DNA of 38,369 bases from Mucilaginibacter sp. (GTDB lineage: Bacteria > Bacteroidota > Bacteroidia > Sphingobacteriales > Sphingobacteriaceae). How positions within the stretch are numbered: the stretch's first letter is position 1; each line of letters starts with the position of its first letter. The DNA lies in contig NZ_JANYGQ010000019.1 in NCBI RefSeq assembly GCF_025359345.1, positions 1-38,369 on the forward strand. Direction: 5' to 3'. The position numbers and the translations under genes were made by a program. The notes under the pieces were generated by a model, which worked only from the letters and a program-made list of their open reading frames with translations, had not been told where the DNA came from and searched no databases. Below, in pieces: positions 25,655-33,484 of this stretch.

Positions 25655-26206
25655 TTAGCGTTCTGTTTTTTCATAAATATTTTTCAACTCCTGCAAGGCC
25701 CGGTGCGCCCGGGTTTTTACAGCTATTTCTGAAATATCCAGTATCTGCGCAATTTCCTGGTATTTCAGTTCCTGGAACTTGCTTAGCGTTAGCACCTCGC
25801 GGTGGCTGTCGCTCAGCTTTTCCATTGCCTTGTAAAGCCCAAGCTTAGCCTGCTTTTTTTCAAGCTGCTCCTCGGGTGTTAAGCCGCCGGATAACCGTTC
25901 CGCGTGGTCGTCCGTATTTTCATGCTTCACCCGCTGCTTTAAACTTTTGCCCTGGTCTTTCAGCGTATTGCGGGCGATGGAATACATCCAGTGCACAAAT
26001 TCGCCCGTTGCTGTAAAAGTTTCCCGGTACTTCAGCATTTTATAAAACACCTGCTGCACCAAATCCTCACTGGTTTCGCGTTGATACGTCATGTGAAAAA
26101 GAAAGCCATACAGGGCCCGATGGTACCGCTCAAACAGCAATCCCATTTTATCCAGGTCTCCGGCTTTCACCTTCAGCATGATTGTATTGTCGGCCAACGA
26201 GTTCAA
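25655..26206 (-). CDS. ECF-type RNA polymerase sigma factor with TTG start (183 aa)
   Basis: Region 2 (about 15-80) shows YHRALYGFLFHMTYQRETSE, DLVQQVFYKML and FVHWMYSIARN. Region 4 (about 120-175) shows LSDSHREVLTLSKFQELKYQ and EIAQILDISEIAVKTRAHRA. The preferred start is TTG at 26206. An in-frame TGA directly precedes it, and the conserved ADNTIMLKVKAGD stretch upstream of region 2 begins before the first ATG (26179). The shorter product from 26179 remains possible. It is the first gene of the four-gene operon with the zinc anti-sigma and twin DUF4097 genes, and diverges from the M1 peptidase gene. Confidence 0.93.
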   Translation of the reverse strand: MNSLADNTIMLKVKAGDLDKMGLLFERYHRALYGFLFHMTYQRETSEDLVQQVFYKMLKYRETFTATGEFVHWMYSIARNTLKDQGKSLKQRVKHENTDDHAERLSGGLTPEEQLEKKQAKLGLYKAMEKLSDSHREVLTLSKFQELKYQEIAQILDISEIAVKTRAHRALQELKNIYEKTER

Positions 26207-26437
26207 TCAGTGTCTTTGTTAGTGTTATTATGGTTAAATACTCCGGGGAAATAAAATGGTTACAGGAAATGTAAGTTTTTTTTAGTGATTTGAGATAAGA
26301 GTTTAGAGATTAGTTCTTGAGCCGAATTTATTAAGGTAAAAATATAATCTTTGCACCATATCATTCGCCCTGGTTATCCGTTATATCTCACAATTATTTT
26401 GCCGCTGAATATAAATATCGCCATAAAAAATTCACAG

Positions 26438-28309
26438 ATGACATTATTCCCTAAGCTATTATTAGTCCCGTTACTGCTCATTTCAGTTCAAATCAGTTTG
26501 GCACAATCCACACTTCCTATATCACCCGAAATGCAGCGCTCGTACAAAAAAGGCACCAGGGATAAAAACGGCGCACCGGGTAAAAATTACTGGCAAAACA
26601 CCGCAGATTACACTATTAAAGTCGCGTTTGACCCCATCACAAGGGAATTGAAGGGTACAGTAAACATAGCTTACACAAACAATAGCCCCGATACTTTAAA
26701 CCACCTTTTATTCAAGCTATTCCCTAACCTCTATCAAAAGGAAGCTATGCGGACAATGCAGGTTGCACCTGATGACCTTGGCGATGGGGTGCATATCAGC
26801 AAATTATCAATAGACAATAAAGTATGGGATAACACAAACCTGGTTACCAGGGGGACGAACTTAACGGCACGTAAAGTATCGGTGTTACCCGGTCAGAAAA
26901 TACGGGTTGTTGTTGATTATGATTACCAGTTAAATAAGGGCTCATTTATACGGACCGGGCAAGTAGATACAGGGGCATTTTTTATCGCTTACTTTTTTCC
27001 GAGAATTGCGGTGTATGATGATATTGATGGCTGGAACGAGTATCCTTACACTGGGCATGACGAGTTTTACAACGATTATGGCCGGTTTGAAACGGAAATA
27101 ACCCTGCCGGGAGATTACCAGGCCTGGGCTACCGGCGATTTAATTAATACGGATGAAGTTTATAATCCTGCTTTTGCAAAGAAAATTCGTGAAGCTGGTG
27201 AAACCGATGTTGTTACCGATGTAATTACAACGGAAGATTTGAAGGCAGGTAATATCACAGTCAATAAAAAATCAAACACCTGGAAATTCCGGGCCGAAAA
27301 TGTTACTGATTTTGCATTTGCTATCAGCAACCACTATGTATGGAAAGCATTGAGCCTTGTAGTTGATCCACAAACCGGGAGGCGGACGCGGGTAGATGCG
27401 GTGTTTAACCCGATGCATGATGCGTATCTGCCGGTTATTAATTATGCGCGAAACACTGTTAAAGCGATTAGCTATGATTTCCCCCACCTGCCCTTCCCCT
27501 ATCCGCATGAAACCATATTTGACGGACTGGATGCTATGGAATACCCCATGATGGTAAATGACCTGCCTTTTAAAACCCGCGAAGAAACAGTTGAACTGAC
27601 AACGCATGAAGTTTTCCATACCATCTTTCCGTTTCTTGTCGGCACCAACGAAACAAAACATGCATTTATGGATGAAGGCTGGGCAACGCTTTCCGAGTTC
27701 CTGTTGCACCCTTTGGTCGACCCGGATGCACCGATTGATTATGATATTAGCGACGTAAACAAAAGCGCCGGCACCGAACAGGATGTGCCGATCATGACAC
27801 TTACGCCACAGCTATATGGCAAAGCAAGATTTTCCAATAAAGACCTGAAACCGGCATTGGGCTACTTGTACGTCAAAGAAATGCTGGGCGACCCGCTATT
27901 TTTAAAAGCATTGCAGCAATATATCCATACGTGGCAGGGCAAACATCCCACCCCTTACGACTTTTTCTATTGCATGAATAGTGCGTCGGGCGTTAACCTC
28001 AACTGGTTTTGGAATAACTGGTTTTTTAATAAAGGCATCCCTGATCTTGCTATCGGCGCGGTTTCTCACACAGGGAAAAACTATAAAATACAAGTTCAAA
28101 ATTTGGGAACAGAGGCTGTTCCAGTCCATCTCGCGGTAACTTATACAGACGGGAGTAAAGAATTAATAAATAGGAATATATCTTGCTGGGCAACCGGGTT
28201 AAAAGTCATATCGTTGAATTTTGTGGCTAAAAAACAAGTGAACGAAATAGTTTTAGGCACAGGGCTGGACGCCGATACGGATAAAAGCAATAATACCTGG
28301 AAGCCTTAA
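26438..28309 (+). CDS. M1-family zinc metallopeptidase, exported
   Basis: The ATG at 26438 was chosen because it starts directly on a signal peptide (MTLFPKLLLVPLLLISVQIS, cleavage near LAQ). The open frame extends 29 codons further to a TTG. The zinc site is His390-Glu391-V-F-His394 with the third ligand Glu413 18 residues on (MDEGWATLSEF), as in gluzincin M1 enzymes. The substrate-binding segment is DAMEYPMM (366-371), where aminopeptidase N has GAMEN, a variation common in bacterial M1 relatives. The N-terminal beta domain (TVNIAYTNNSPDTLNHLLFK) is typical. It is periplasmic or outer-membrane exposed, and monocistronic, with a terminator 21 bases after the stop. Confidence 0.94.
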   Translation: MTLFPKLLLVPLLLISVQISLAQSTLPISPEMQRSYKKGTRDKNGAPGKNYWQNTADYTIKVAFDPITRELKGTVNIAYTNNSPDTLNHLLFKLFPNLYQKEAMRTMQVAPDDLGDGVHISKLSIDNKVWDNTNLVTRGTNLTARKVSVLPGQKIRVVVDYDYQLNKGSFIRTGQVDTGAFFIAYFFPRIAVYDDIDGWNEYPYTGHDEFYNDYGRFETEITLPGDYQAWATGDLINTDEVYNPAFAKKIREAGETDVVTDVITTEDLKAGNITVNKKSNTWKFRAENVTDFAFAISNHYVWKALSLVVDPQTGRRTRVDAVFNPMHDAYLPVINYARNTVKAISYDFPHLPFPYPHETIFDGLDAMEYPMMVNDLPFKTREETVELTTHEVFHTIFPFLVGTNETKHAFMDEGWATLSEFLLHPLVDPDAPIDYDISDVNKSAGTEQDVPIMTLTPQLYGKARFSNKDLKPALGYLYVKEMLGDPLFLKALQQYIHTWQGKHPTPYDFFYCMNSASGVNLNWFWNNWFFNKGIPDLAIGAVSHTGKNYKIQVQNLGTEAVPVHLAVTYTDGSKELINRNISCWATGLKVISLNFVAKKQVNEIVLGTGLDADTDKSNNTWKP

Positions 28310-28330
28310 AAAACTCGTTTAAAACAAGAA

Positions 28331-28353
28331 GCGCTCCTGATGGGCAGGAGCGC
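28331..28353. terminator. Strong bidirectional intrinsic terminator
   Basis: GCGCTCCTG, ATGGG and CAGGAGCGC form a perfect 9-bp GC-rich stem with a 5-base loop. It lies 21 bases after the M1 peptidase stop. On the minus strand it is followed by TTCTTGTTTT, so it would also end a leftward transcript coming from the promoter at 28466-28496. Confidence 0.85.
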
Positions 28354-28460
28354 GTTCTAAACCAATTATAAACCTAAATTATGAGAAGAGCTGCAAACAT
28401 GGACTCGAACCATCTTTACGGAAACGTACCCGTTGCTGCCGACCAGCTATTTACATTTGA
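28331..28460 (-). ncRNA. Candidate small RNA with tRNA-like cloverleaf
   Basis: A promoter match (28466-28496) and a terminator (28331-28353) frame a minus-strand unit of about 130 nt with no open frame of note. The first 66 nt can fold like a tRNA. The acceptor-like stem is CAAATGT (RC of 28453-28459) with ATGTTTG (RC of 28394-28400). The D-like stem GCTG/CAGC has a GTCGG loop. An ACGG/CCGT hairpin has an 8-base loop. The T-arm ATGG-TTCGAGT-CCAT has the canonical T-loop. It is shorter than a normal tRNA, has two G-U pairs in the acceptor, an atypical anticodon loop and no CCA. It could be a decayed tRNA gene or a tRNA mimic. Confidence 0.4.
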
Positions 28461-28465
28461 TAGTG

Positions 28466-28496
28466 CAAATATACATGTTTAAACTACAGTTGCAAA
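28466..28496 (-). promoter_or_regulatory. Bacteroidota-type promoter facing the tRNA-like RNA
   Basis: On the minus strand TTTG (RC of 28493-28496), 19 bases, and TATATTTG (RC of 28466-28473) match the -33 / -7 consensus exactly at optimal spacing. The expected start site is about 28459-28461, right at the acceptor-like stem of the small RNA. No protein gene lies downstream before the terminator. Confidence 0.6.
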
Positions 28497-28827
28497 GTGT
28501 TTAATTTAATTAGTTATTTTTTGTTATTTATTTAACATTAAGATTACTTTACTGCGCAATTGGCAAGTATTGTCGAAATGACACTAAATTAATTGATACC
28601 GCGGTTTCGGAGAATTAAGTTTGCCATTGGCTGAAATTCACCTTATATAATTGCCCGTGATATTGTTTAGCCACAAGTTTAAGCTTTTGTGAACAGGCAA
28701 TATTTGGCATATTTATTACCCGGCAGCCAAAACAAGATAACGCCGGAAGTGTTAAGCAAATGTTAAATTACCCAGTATTTTGTACTAACTTGCACCTGTT
28801 CAGCGTTTTTTATTTTTATTTGTCCTG
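28497..28827. other. AT-rich intergenic region without a recognised gene
   Basis: This stretch lies between the small RNA promoter and the next plus-strand gene. It is AT-rich and shows no open frame with coding character and no strong hairpin. Near matches to a -7 element (for example AATATTTG and GTATTTTG) occur, but none has both elements at proper spacing. The promoter of the 28828 gene is presumably here but could not be fixed. Confidence 0.5.
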
Positions 28828-30048
28828 ATGCACAATTTTATTAGCAGTTTTAACGAACTGATGTTTTCTAACCAACTCTTTAACCGCAAACGTTACTGGT
28901 TACTTACGCCCCTATTCTTATTACTTTTTAACACTAGCTATTCGCAAGGCACCACCCCCATTGTACCCCAGCCAGTTATTCACCAAAACAGGTTTAGCGA
29001 TTCCGTATCAGACAGGATAAAAGACAGTTTACGAATTGAGTTGCTGCATGCAAAGCTCGACGACCCGGTCACCGAGCGGCAGTACCTAACCAGGCTGCTA
29101 AAAGAAGAACAGGGCGTCACTGTATTTAAAGCAAAAAAACACGGCCAGAAATTTTACTACAGGCTTGCCATAGCGTTTACCAAACTTCGCCTTTACTCGC
29201 TGGCCATGAAGTTTTATTTTAAAACACTCACTATTGAAAACAATATAGATACCGTAAAATACAGACCGCTGGTAACTGCATCGGTTGACAGTAAGCAATT
29301 AATGGCTGTTAATTTTAGCCGCCAAAGAGATTCGTCGGCGGTTGAAGACAGCGTTGCCACCGGGATAATGAATGTCCATGCTACCGACATCAGCTTGATC
29401 ACCAAGGACAGCACATCCTATAACGGCGATGCTGAAATTAAATCTACACCTATTGAAGCCAGTGATATTATCAATCCGTTTGAGGATGGTAAAAAAGCTG
29501 CCGCCTATGCATTGTTAATCCATGTGCGGCAGCCAGTATCGGGTAAACGCAGGGTTTATGTGTTAAATAATGTGGGGCACACTTTTATTACGCTTATAAA
29601 ATACAATACCGATAGCACCATAGTTAGCCGCTCATTTGGTTTTTATCCGAAAAAGAATTTCCCGCTGGCAGCAACACCGCTGTTTCCTTCCTCGCCATCT
29701 ACTTTTAAGGATGATAGGTTGCACAGCTGGGACGAAATATCAGGCACTTTTATTTCAAAAAGGCGCTTTAACCGCATGCTGGCCATCGTAAAAAAATACG
29801 ACCATAAAAAATACCAGCTCAGCCATAGCAACTGCACCGATTTCGGGCTGGAAATGGCGGCCGAAGCCGGCATTTCTGTCACCGATACACAGGGCAAATG
29901 GCCGCTTGGTCATGGCAATAACCCTGCCTGCATGGGCCAGAGTATGCTGGAAGGCAAAGTGACAGCAGCCAATGAAACCTACAGCGGAAAACTACTGGTG
30001 GTTGACGATTTGGTAAACACCAAAACGACCACACATTACCACAAGTAA
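28828..30048 (+). CDS. Exported protein with probable permuted papain-like (NlpC/P60 superfamily) domain
   Basis: The N-terminus has a hydrophobic segment (WLLTPLFLLLFNTSYSQ) that works as a signal peptide. The start could be the ATG at 28828 or the later ATG at 28861, which gives a more usual signal length. A helical part (about 50-145) precedes a linker. The C-terminal domain (about 225-370) carries VGHTFITLIKY with His251, then SRSFGFYP, and later SHSNCTDFGLEMA with Cys336. His-before-Cys order, the 'GHTF' strand and the 'NC.DF' helix start are hallmarks of circularly permuted NlpC/P60-like (YiiX/LRAT-like) proteins. Such enzymes may be amidases, peptidases or lipid acyl-handling enzymes. 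The family was not identified; the catalytic assignment is inference. Confidence 0.8.
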   Translation: MHNFISSFNELMFSNQLFNRKRYWLLTPLFLLLFNTSYSQGTTPIVPQPVIHQNRFSDSVSDRIKDSLRIELLHAKLDDPVTERQYLTRLLKEEQGVTVFKAKKHGQKFYYRLAIAFTKLRLYSLAMKFYFKTLTIENNIDTVKYRPLVTASVDSKQLMAVNFSRQRDSSAVEDSVATGIMNVHATDISLITKDSTSYNGDAEIKSTPIEASDIINPFEDGKKAAAYALLIHVRQPVSGKRRVYVLNNVGHTFITLIKYNTDSTIVSRSFGFYPKKNFPLAATPLFPSSPSTFKDDRLHSWDEISGTFISKRRFNRMLAIVKKYDHKKYQLSHSNCTDFGLEMAAEAGISVTDTQGKWPLGHGNNPACMGQSMLEGKVTAANETYSGKLLVVDDLVNTKTTTHYHK

Positions 30049-30056
30049 ACTACCAT

Positions 30057-30275
30057 TTATTTTTTGTTGACACTATCCCGCTCAACAAGCTTCATCCCAC
30101 ATTTAGGACAGGTTCCCGGTTTGTCGGATATTATTGAAGGGTGCATGGTGCAGTAATATTTGGCTTCTTTCTTAGTGTGCTGGTTGCTGCCGGCAGCAGC
30201 ACGGTTGTTATTTTGACAGGCCGTTACAGTAAATATCAGTGCCACGAAAGCAAGTATTGTTAATAGTTTCTTCAT
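30057..30275 (-). CDS. Small lipoprotein with heavy-metal-binding domain (HMBD)
   Basis: The ATG at 30275 starts on a lipoprotein signal (MKKLLTILAFVALIFTVTAC); the longer GTG-started frame reads through a repeat and is not credible. The mature 53 residues end in the HMBD motif YYCTMHPSIISDKPGTCPKC, followed by GMKLV. This motif has one CxMHP and one CPxCGMxL unit, as found in copper and silver efflux proteins and metal carriers. The final Cys/Met/His set should bind Cu(I) or a similar soft metal (family knowledge). It lies downstream of the TonB receptor on the same strand, 132 bases away, and a small Cys protein is encoded upstream of that receptor. Confidence 0.92.
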   Translation of the reverse strand: MKKLLTILAFVALIFTVTACQNNNRAAAGSNQHTKKEAKYYCTMHPSIISDKPGTCPKCGMKLVERDSVNKK

Positions 30276-30353
30276 TGTTTTGTGTTTTAGTAATTCACGA
30301 AAAATCTTTTCTCGTGGTCTCCGCGCCTTCTCAGCGAACCCCGTTGTTGAATT

Positions 30354-30394
30354 TAACCACAAAGTGCACAGAAAAAACACAAAGAAACACAGAG
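30354..30394. repeat. GTG-rich dispersed-type repeat (CTCTGTG / CTTTGTGG)
   Basis: On the minus strand this reads CTCTGTGTTTCTTTGTG, then TTTTTTCTGTGCACTTTGTGG and TTA. It is a quasi-periodic run of T/G words about 10 bases apart, with further similar words (CGCTGAGAAGGCGCGGAG, ACCACGAG) to 30309. Such 'CTTTGTG...GTGGTTAA' runs are known as intergenic sequences in many bacterial genomes. Only one copy was seen in this window. It fills the gap between the HMBD and TonB receptor genes and codes for nothing apparent. Confidence 0.5.
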
Positions 30395-30407
30395 ATTAAA
30401 GCTCATT

Positions 30408-32687
30408 TTAAAAGAAAAACGCAACTCTCAATTTTGCAAAAAACGGTGTCCCGGGTGTAAAGCTCATTTGATCTACTGGCGCAGTTTCGTTTCGTAATTG
30501 GGTCACTTCTTCAGCTTCAAACTCGTTCCATTTGGTATTGAAAAGGTTTTCGACCGACAGGCCGACTTCGTACTTTGGCCGGGTATAATTTACTTTCAAA
30601 TCGGTGACGTTGTATCCATCGGCTGTTAGCGTATAGCTTTCGTTTCCGGGGCGTTTGTGCATGTAACGGTAACTAATGCCGCCATTAATACCGTTGTTAA
30701 ACTTGAAATCCAAGCCACCGGTACTGGTAAACGTTGGGGCAAGGGGCAAGTAGTTTTTGCCATTGGCTTCGCCCACCAGGCGTGGTTTGGCAAGATTTAC
30801 GTTCAAGTCTGCAAACAGCCACTTGGCCAGCTGGTAACGCGCTGAAAAATCAATGCCTTCGCGGCGGGTTTTGCCGCCAGGTTCAATTGTACCATCGTCG
30901 GTGTACACAAATTCCTGTTGCAGGTATAAATACCAAACAGCAGCGTTTAAATACAAACGGGGAATGGGCTTCCAGTTCAGGCCAAGATCGGCGCCGTAAG
31001 CAGCTGGTAAAGTTTGCAGGCCATTATTGCCGATTACCGCCCGTGCATCGTTGGAGTGAAAACCCTTGCCCGCTTTCAGGTAAAACTGAATTTGTTCACT
31101 AGCTGTATATTGTATGTTAAACTTTGGGCTGATGATCGCCTTATTCTGGCTGGTATCATGAAAATTAAAGTGCAGGTAATCAATCCGTGCACCGGCATTG
31201 ATCAGCCATTTACCGGTTTCCAAAGTTTCGTCCAGGTAAGCATTGGCGTTATTTTCTTTAACATCGCCGGCACTTATACTTTCTAAAAATCCGCCACTGT
31301 GGGTTATGCTATTATAAACCGGGCCGTATATTCTATCCTGTCTTTCGCCAATACCAAGGGTTGACGTAAGCGTGGCATTGCCTAAGTAACTGCGTTTACT
31401 AAGCCTGCCATTATAGCCATACATATCCCTGGTTTCGTTCTGGTATTTTAAATCGCCGTTGTCATTATCATCAGCAAAAAAAGTGGTATTAACGTGCAGT
31501 TGGAAGGTATAATGGGTATAGTACAATTGGTCCTCCAGCGACCAGTTGTTCTTCAGATCCGACGATAGCTTCACTAAGGCGTTGGTCCGTGTACTTTTAC
31601 CGCTCTGCGCACTGTCAATAGTACCAAACCTGTTAATGGGATTGGCGGCTATTGGTAGTTTAATAGCATTGCCATTATCATCAATGGCTGTTGTGCCGGC
31701 AACTACTGCACGTTCAGGTATCTCGCCCGATGGTATCCAACTGGTGCTGAAGGTTGACGCACTTATGGATAGCTTGTTGTTCTGCCCAAGCTGTTTGGTG
31801 TACTTGCCAAACAGGTTAAAGCGTTTGTAATGTTCGGCCAGCGCAAACGGCCCGTTGGTATAATTATACTCGCCGGCTATGTAAGCATTTTCACCATTTT
31901 GCTTGGCTTTACTGCTCAGCAAGTCGATAACCCCAGCGGCCCTGAAGGTATTGAAGCGTCCGCCTTCAAGACTTATCAAACTTTTATCCAGTGCATCTTT
32001 AGTAGTATAATTTAAATACCCCGCGGTGGCAAAGTCACCTTTGTCGGTATAGTAGGGCCCTTTACCAAAATCATAGGTTGATACTGTTTCGGGGATCAAA
32101 AAATGCAAATCGGCATAGCCTTGCCCGTGTATGTGCGATACCATATTCACCGGCATGCCATCGACCGAAACATTTAAATCGGTGCCGTGGTCGGCGTCGA
32201 AACCGCGTACAAAAATCTGCTCGGCCTTGCCGCCACCCATATGTTGGGCAATAAACAAGCCAGGCACCAGGCGCATCAAATCCTGCGAAGAATTAACCGG
32301 GCGCAGCCTGAGGTCGAGCGCGCTGAGGGTATAAAATGAATTTGCGCTTAAGTGTGGTGATACTTTAACTTCATCGAGGCTGATGCTTCCGGCACCTAGG
32401 GCTATAACTACCCGTTCTCTTGGTTTTGTAAGTTTCACAGCTTTTTTCTGGTAGCCCAGGCAATGCACCATCATAGTGCAACTGTCGCCTGGCATCATCA
32501 TTTGAAAATTGCCTGATTTTGAAGTTATACAAGAATTGCCGTTTGCGTAAACAGACGCGTTTTCGATAGGTTGGTTGGTGGCGCTGTCGACCACCTTCCC
32601 TTTAAATATATGCTGTGCAATTGCTGTTTGTGCAGCGCAAATTGTAAGCAGCAGTAAAGTCAATTTCTTTAGTTGAAGAAAATTCAT
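30408..32687 (-). CDS. TonB-dependent receptor (759 aa), probably metal-related
   Basis: The signal peptide ends near AIAQ (residue 24). A CarboxypepD_reg-like domain (about 27-105: FKGKVVDSATNQPIENASVY) precedes the plug (about 125-225: DLMRLVPGLFIAQHMGGGKA, FVRGFDADHGTD, NVSVDGMPVNMVSHIHGQGY). The barrel ends in the aromatic C-terminus AKLRVAFFF. A His cluster in the plug (HIHGQGYADLHF) and the flanking HMBD lipoprotein suggest a metal or metal-chelate ligand, possibly copper (inference). At 759 residues the length is normal for a non-SusC receptor. It belongs with the small Cys-containing protein encoded upstream, 179 bases away. Confidence 0.95.
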   Translation of the reverse strand: MNFLQLKKLTLLLLTICAAQTAIAQHIFKGKVVDSATNQPIENASVYANGNSCITSKSGNFQMMMPGDSCTMMVHCLGYQKKAVKLTKPRERVVIALGAGSISLDEVKVSPHLSANSFYTLSALDLRLRPVNSSQDLMRLVPGLFIAQHMGGGKAEQIFVRGFDADHGTDLNVSVDGMPVNMVSHIHGQGYADLHFLIPETVSTYDFGKGPYYTDKGDFATAGYLNYTTKDALDKSLISLEGGRFNTFRAAGVIDLLSSKAKQNGENAYIAGEYNYTNGPFALAEHYKRFNLFGKYTKQLGQNNKLSISASTFSTSWIPSGEIPERAVVAGTTAIDDNGNAIKLPIAANPINRFGTIDSAQSGKSTRTNALVKLSSDLKNNWSLEDQLYYTHYTFQLHVNTTFFADDNDNGDLKYQNETRDMYGYNGRLSKRSYLGNATLTSTLGIGERQDRIYGPVYNSITHSGGFLESISAGDVKENNANAYLDETLETGKWLINAGARIDYLHFNFHDTSQNKAIISPKFNIQYTASEQIQFYLKAGKGFHSNDARAVIGNNGLQTLPAAYGADLGLNWKPIPRLYLNAAVWYLYLQQEFVYTDDGTIEPGGKTRREGIDFSARYQLAKWLFADLNVNLAKPRLVGEANGKNYLPLAPTFTSTGGLDFKFNNGINGGISYRYMHKRPGNESYTLTADGYNVTDLKVNYTRPKYEVGLSVENLFNTKWNEFEAEEVTQLRNETAPVDQMSFTPGTPFFAKLRVAFFF

Positions 32688-32866
32688 GCAGATAGAATAT
32701 TACAATGCCAAAGGCATTTGCCGGCAGTTATTAATCTGCCGGGATTAGTTTTAGTTAAATGCGCTAATCTGTCGATTTATAAAATCAACAGAAAAGTGCG
32801 ACAATAATTAAATGTAAGACGACAATACCTCGCGGCAAAAGGTGAGATTATTGACAAAAAAAAGGG

Positions 32867-33253
32867 TTATGCGATTGATTTTGGCGGACGAAAAATCGCG
32901 TCAATATAGTGGTTGGTATATTGGTACGAATAACTGGGGAATATAGATTTATTATCCTTCAAAGCGACCGGCTCAATTAAAGCCAGTTTAAAAGGTTCCT
33001 GGAAGAAGGAAATCTCCAGGCGGCTGAAGTTGTCTCTTGCAGCTTCTTTCCGCTCATTTTCCTGGGCTTGTTTTATCTTTTTTACGAAATAACACTTACC
33101 GTTACAATGCAGCCATGGTTTATCGCGGTTTTCGCAAAGGGTGGTGGCAATGTATTTTTTGTTCAGCTCAAAGCCCGCGAAGATGAAGAACCGCGAGAAG
33201 TGCACCGCCATGAGTGAAACAATAAGAAAGTATGCTGTTATCCGTTTTAACAT
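32867..33253 (-). CDS. Small membrane-anchored Cys-containing protein near metal TonB receptor
   Basis: The 128-residue protein has a hydrophobic N-terminus (ITAYFLIVSLMAVHFSRFFI) that is an anchor or signal. Conserved-looking Cys residues follow in TTLCENRDKPWLHCNGKCYF (Cys40, 49, 53). A charged helix (VKKIKQAQENERKEAA) and a Pro/Tyr-rich tail with NHYIDAIFRPP complete it. Related small proteins in Bacteroidota often stand before TonB receptors for metals, so a link to copper or another metal is plausible, though not shown. The ATG lies only 7 bases downstream of a promoter -7 element, so the transcript is leaderless or nearly so. Confidence 0.82.
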   Translation of the reverse strand: MLKRITAYFLIVSLMAVHFSRFFIFAGFELNKKYIATTLCENRDKPWLHCNGKCYFVKKIKQAQENERKEAARDNFSRLEISFFQEPFKLALIEPVALKDNKSIFPSYSYQYTNHYIDAIFRPPKSIA

Positions 33254-33260
33254 GCCGCTG

Positions 33261-33291
33261 CAAATGTAAGGGCTGGTTGCTTAAAAGTCAA
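33261..33291 (-). promoter_or_regulatory. Strong Bacteroidota-type promoter directly before the start codon
   Basis: On the minus strand TTG (RC of 33289-33291), 20 bases, and TACATTTG (RC of 33261-33268) are both full matches. Only 7 bases separate the -7 element from the ATG at 33253, which implies a leader of about 0-4 bases. Confidence 0.7.
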
Positions 33292-33484
33292 GCAGGACTT
33301 TATATTATCATACGATCAGCAAATCAACCGGGTTGTTTGGCGCCGAACTTAAATTTCACCCAGCTGTGTATCCAATGAAAACCATGAAAAAAACAAGCGT
33401 GCTATTATTCCAGTGAACCTTTTAGCACCACATACAACTTTCCGTTTTAATTTATATTTTTAGCAAATAAACCAACCCATCATC

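Noticed and set aside
20921..28583. Shared 14-mer TTGTCGAAATGACA at 20921-20934 and 28570-28583, with a TGTC/GACA dyad, both upstream of plus-strand genes
   Set aside because: In about 38 kb a few chance repeats of 14 bases are expected; flanking sequence does not align and the distances to genes differ.
30276..30380. Upstream extension of the HMBD gene to a GTG at 30380
   Set aside because: The extra 35 residues come from the GTG-word repeat and would bury the lipoprotein signal peptide inside the protein.
32721..32742. Hairpin CCGGCAG-8-CTGCCGG between the TonB receptor and Cys protein genes
   Set aside because: No U-tract on either strand and no known element shape; kept only as a possible mRNA processing or stability structure.
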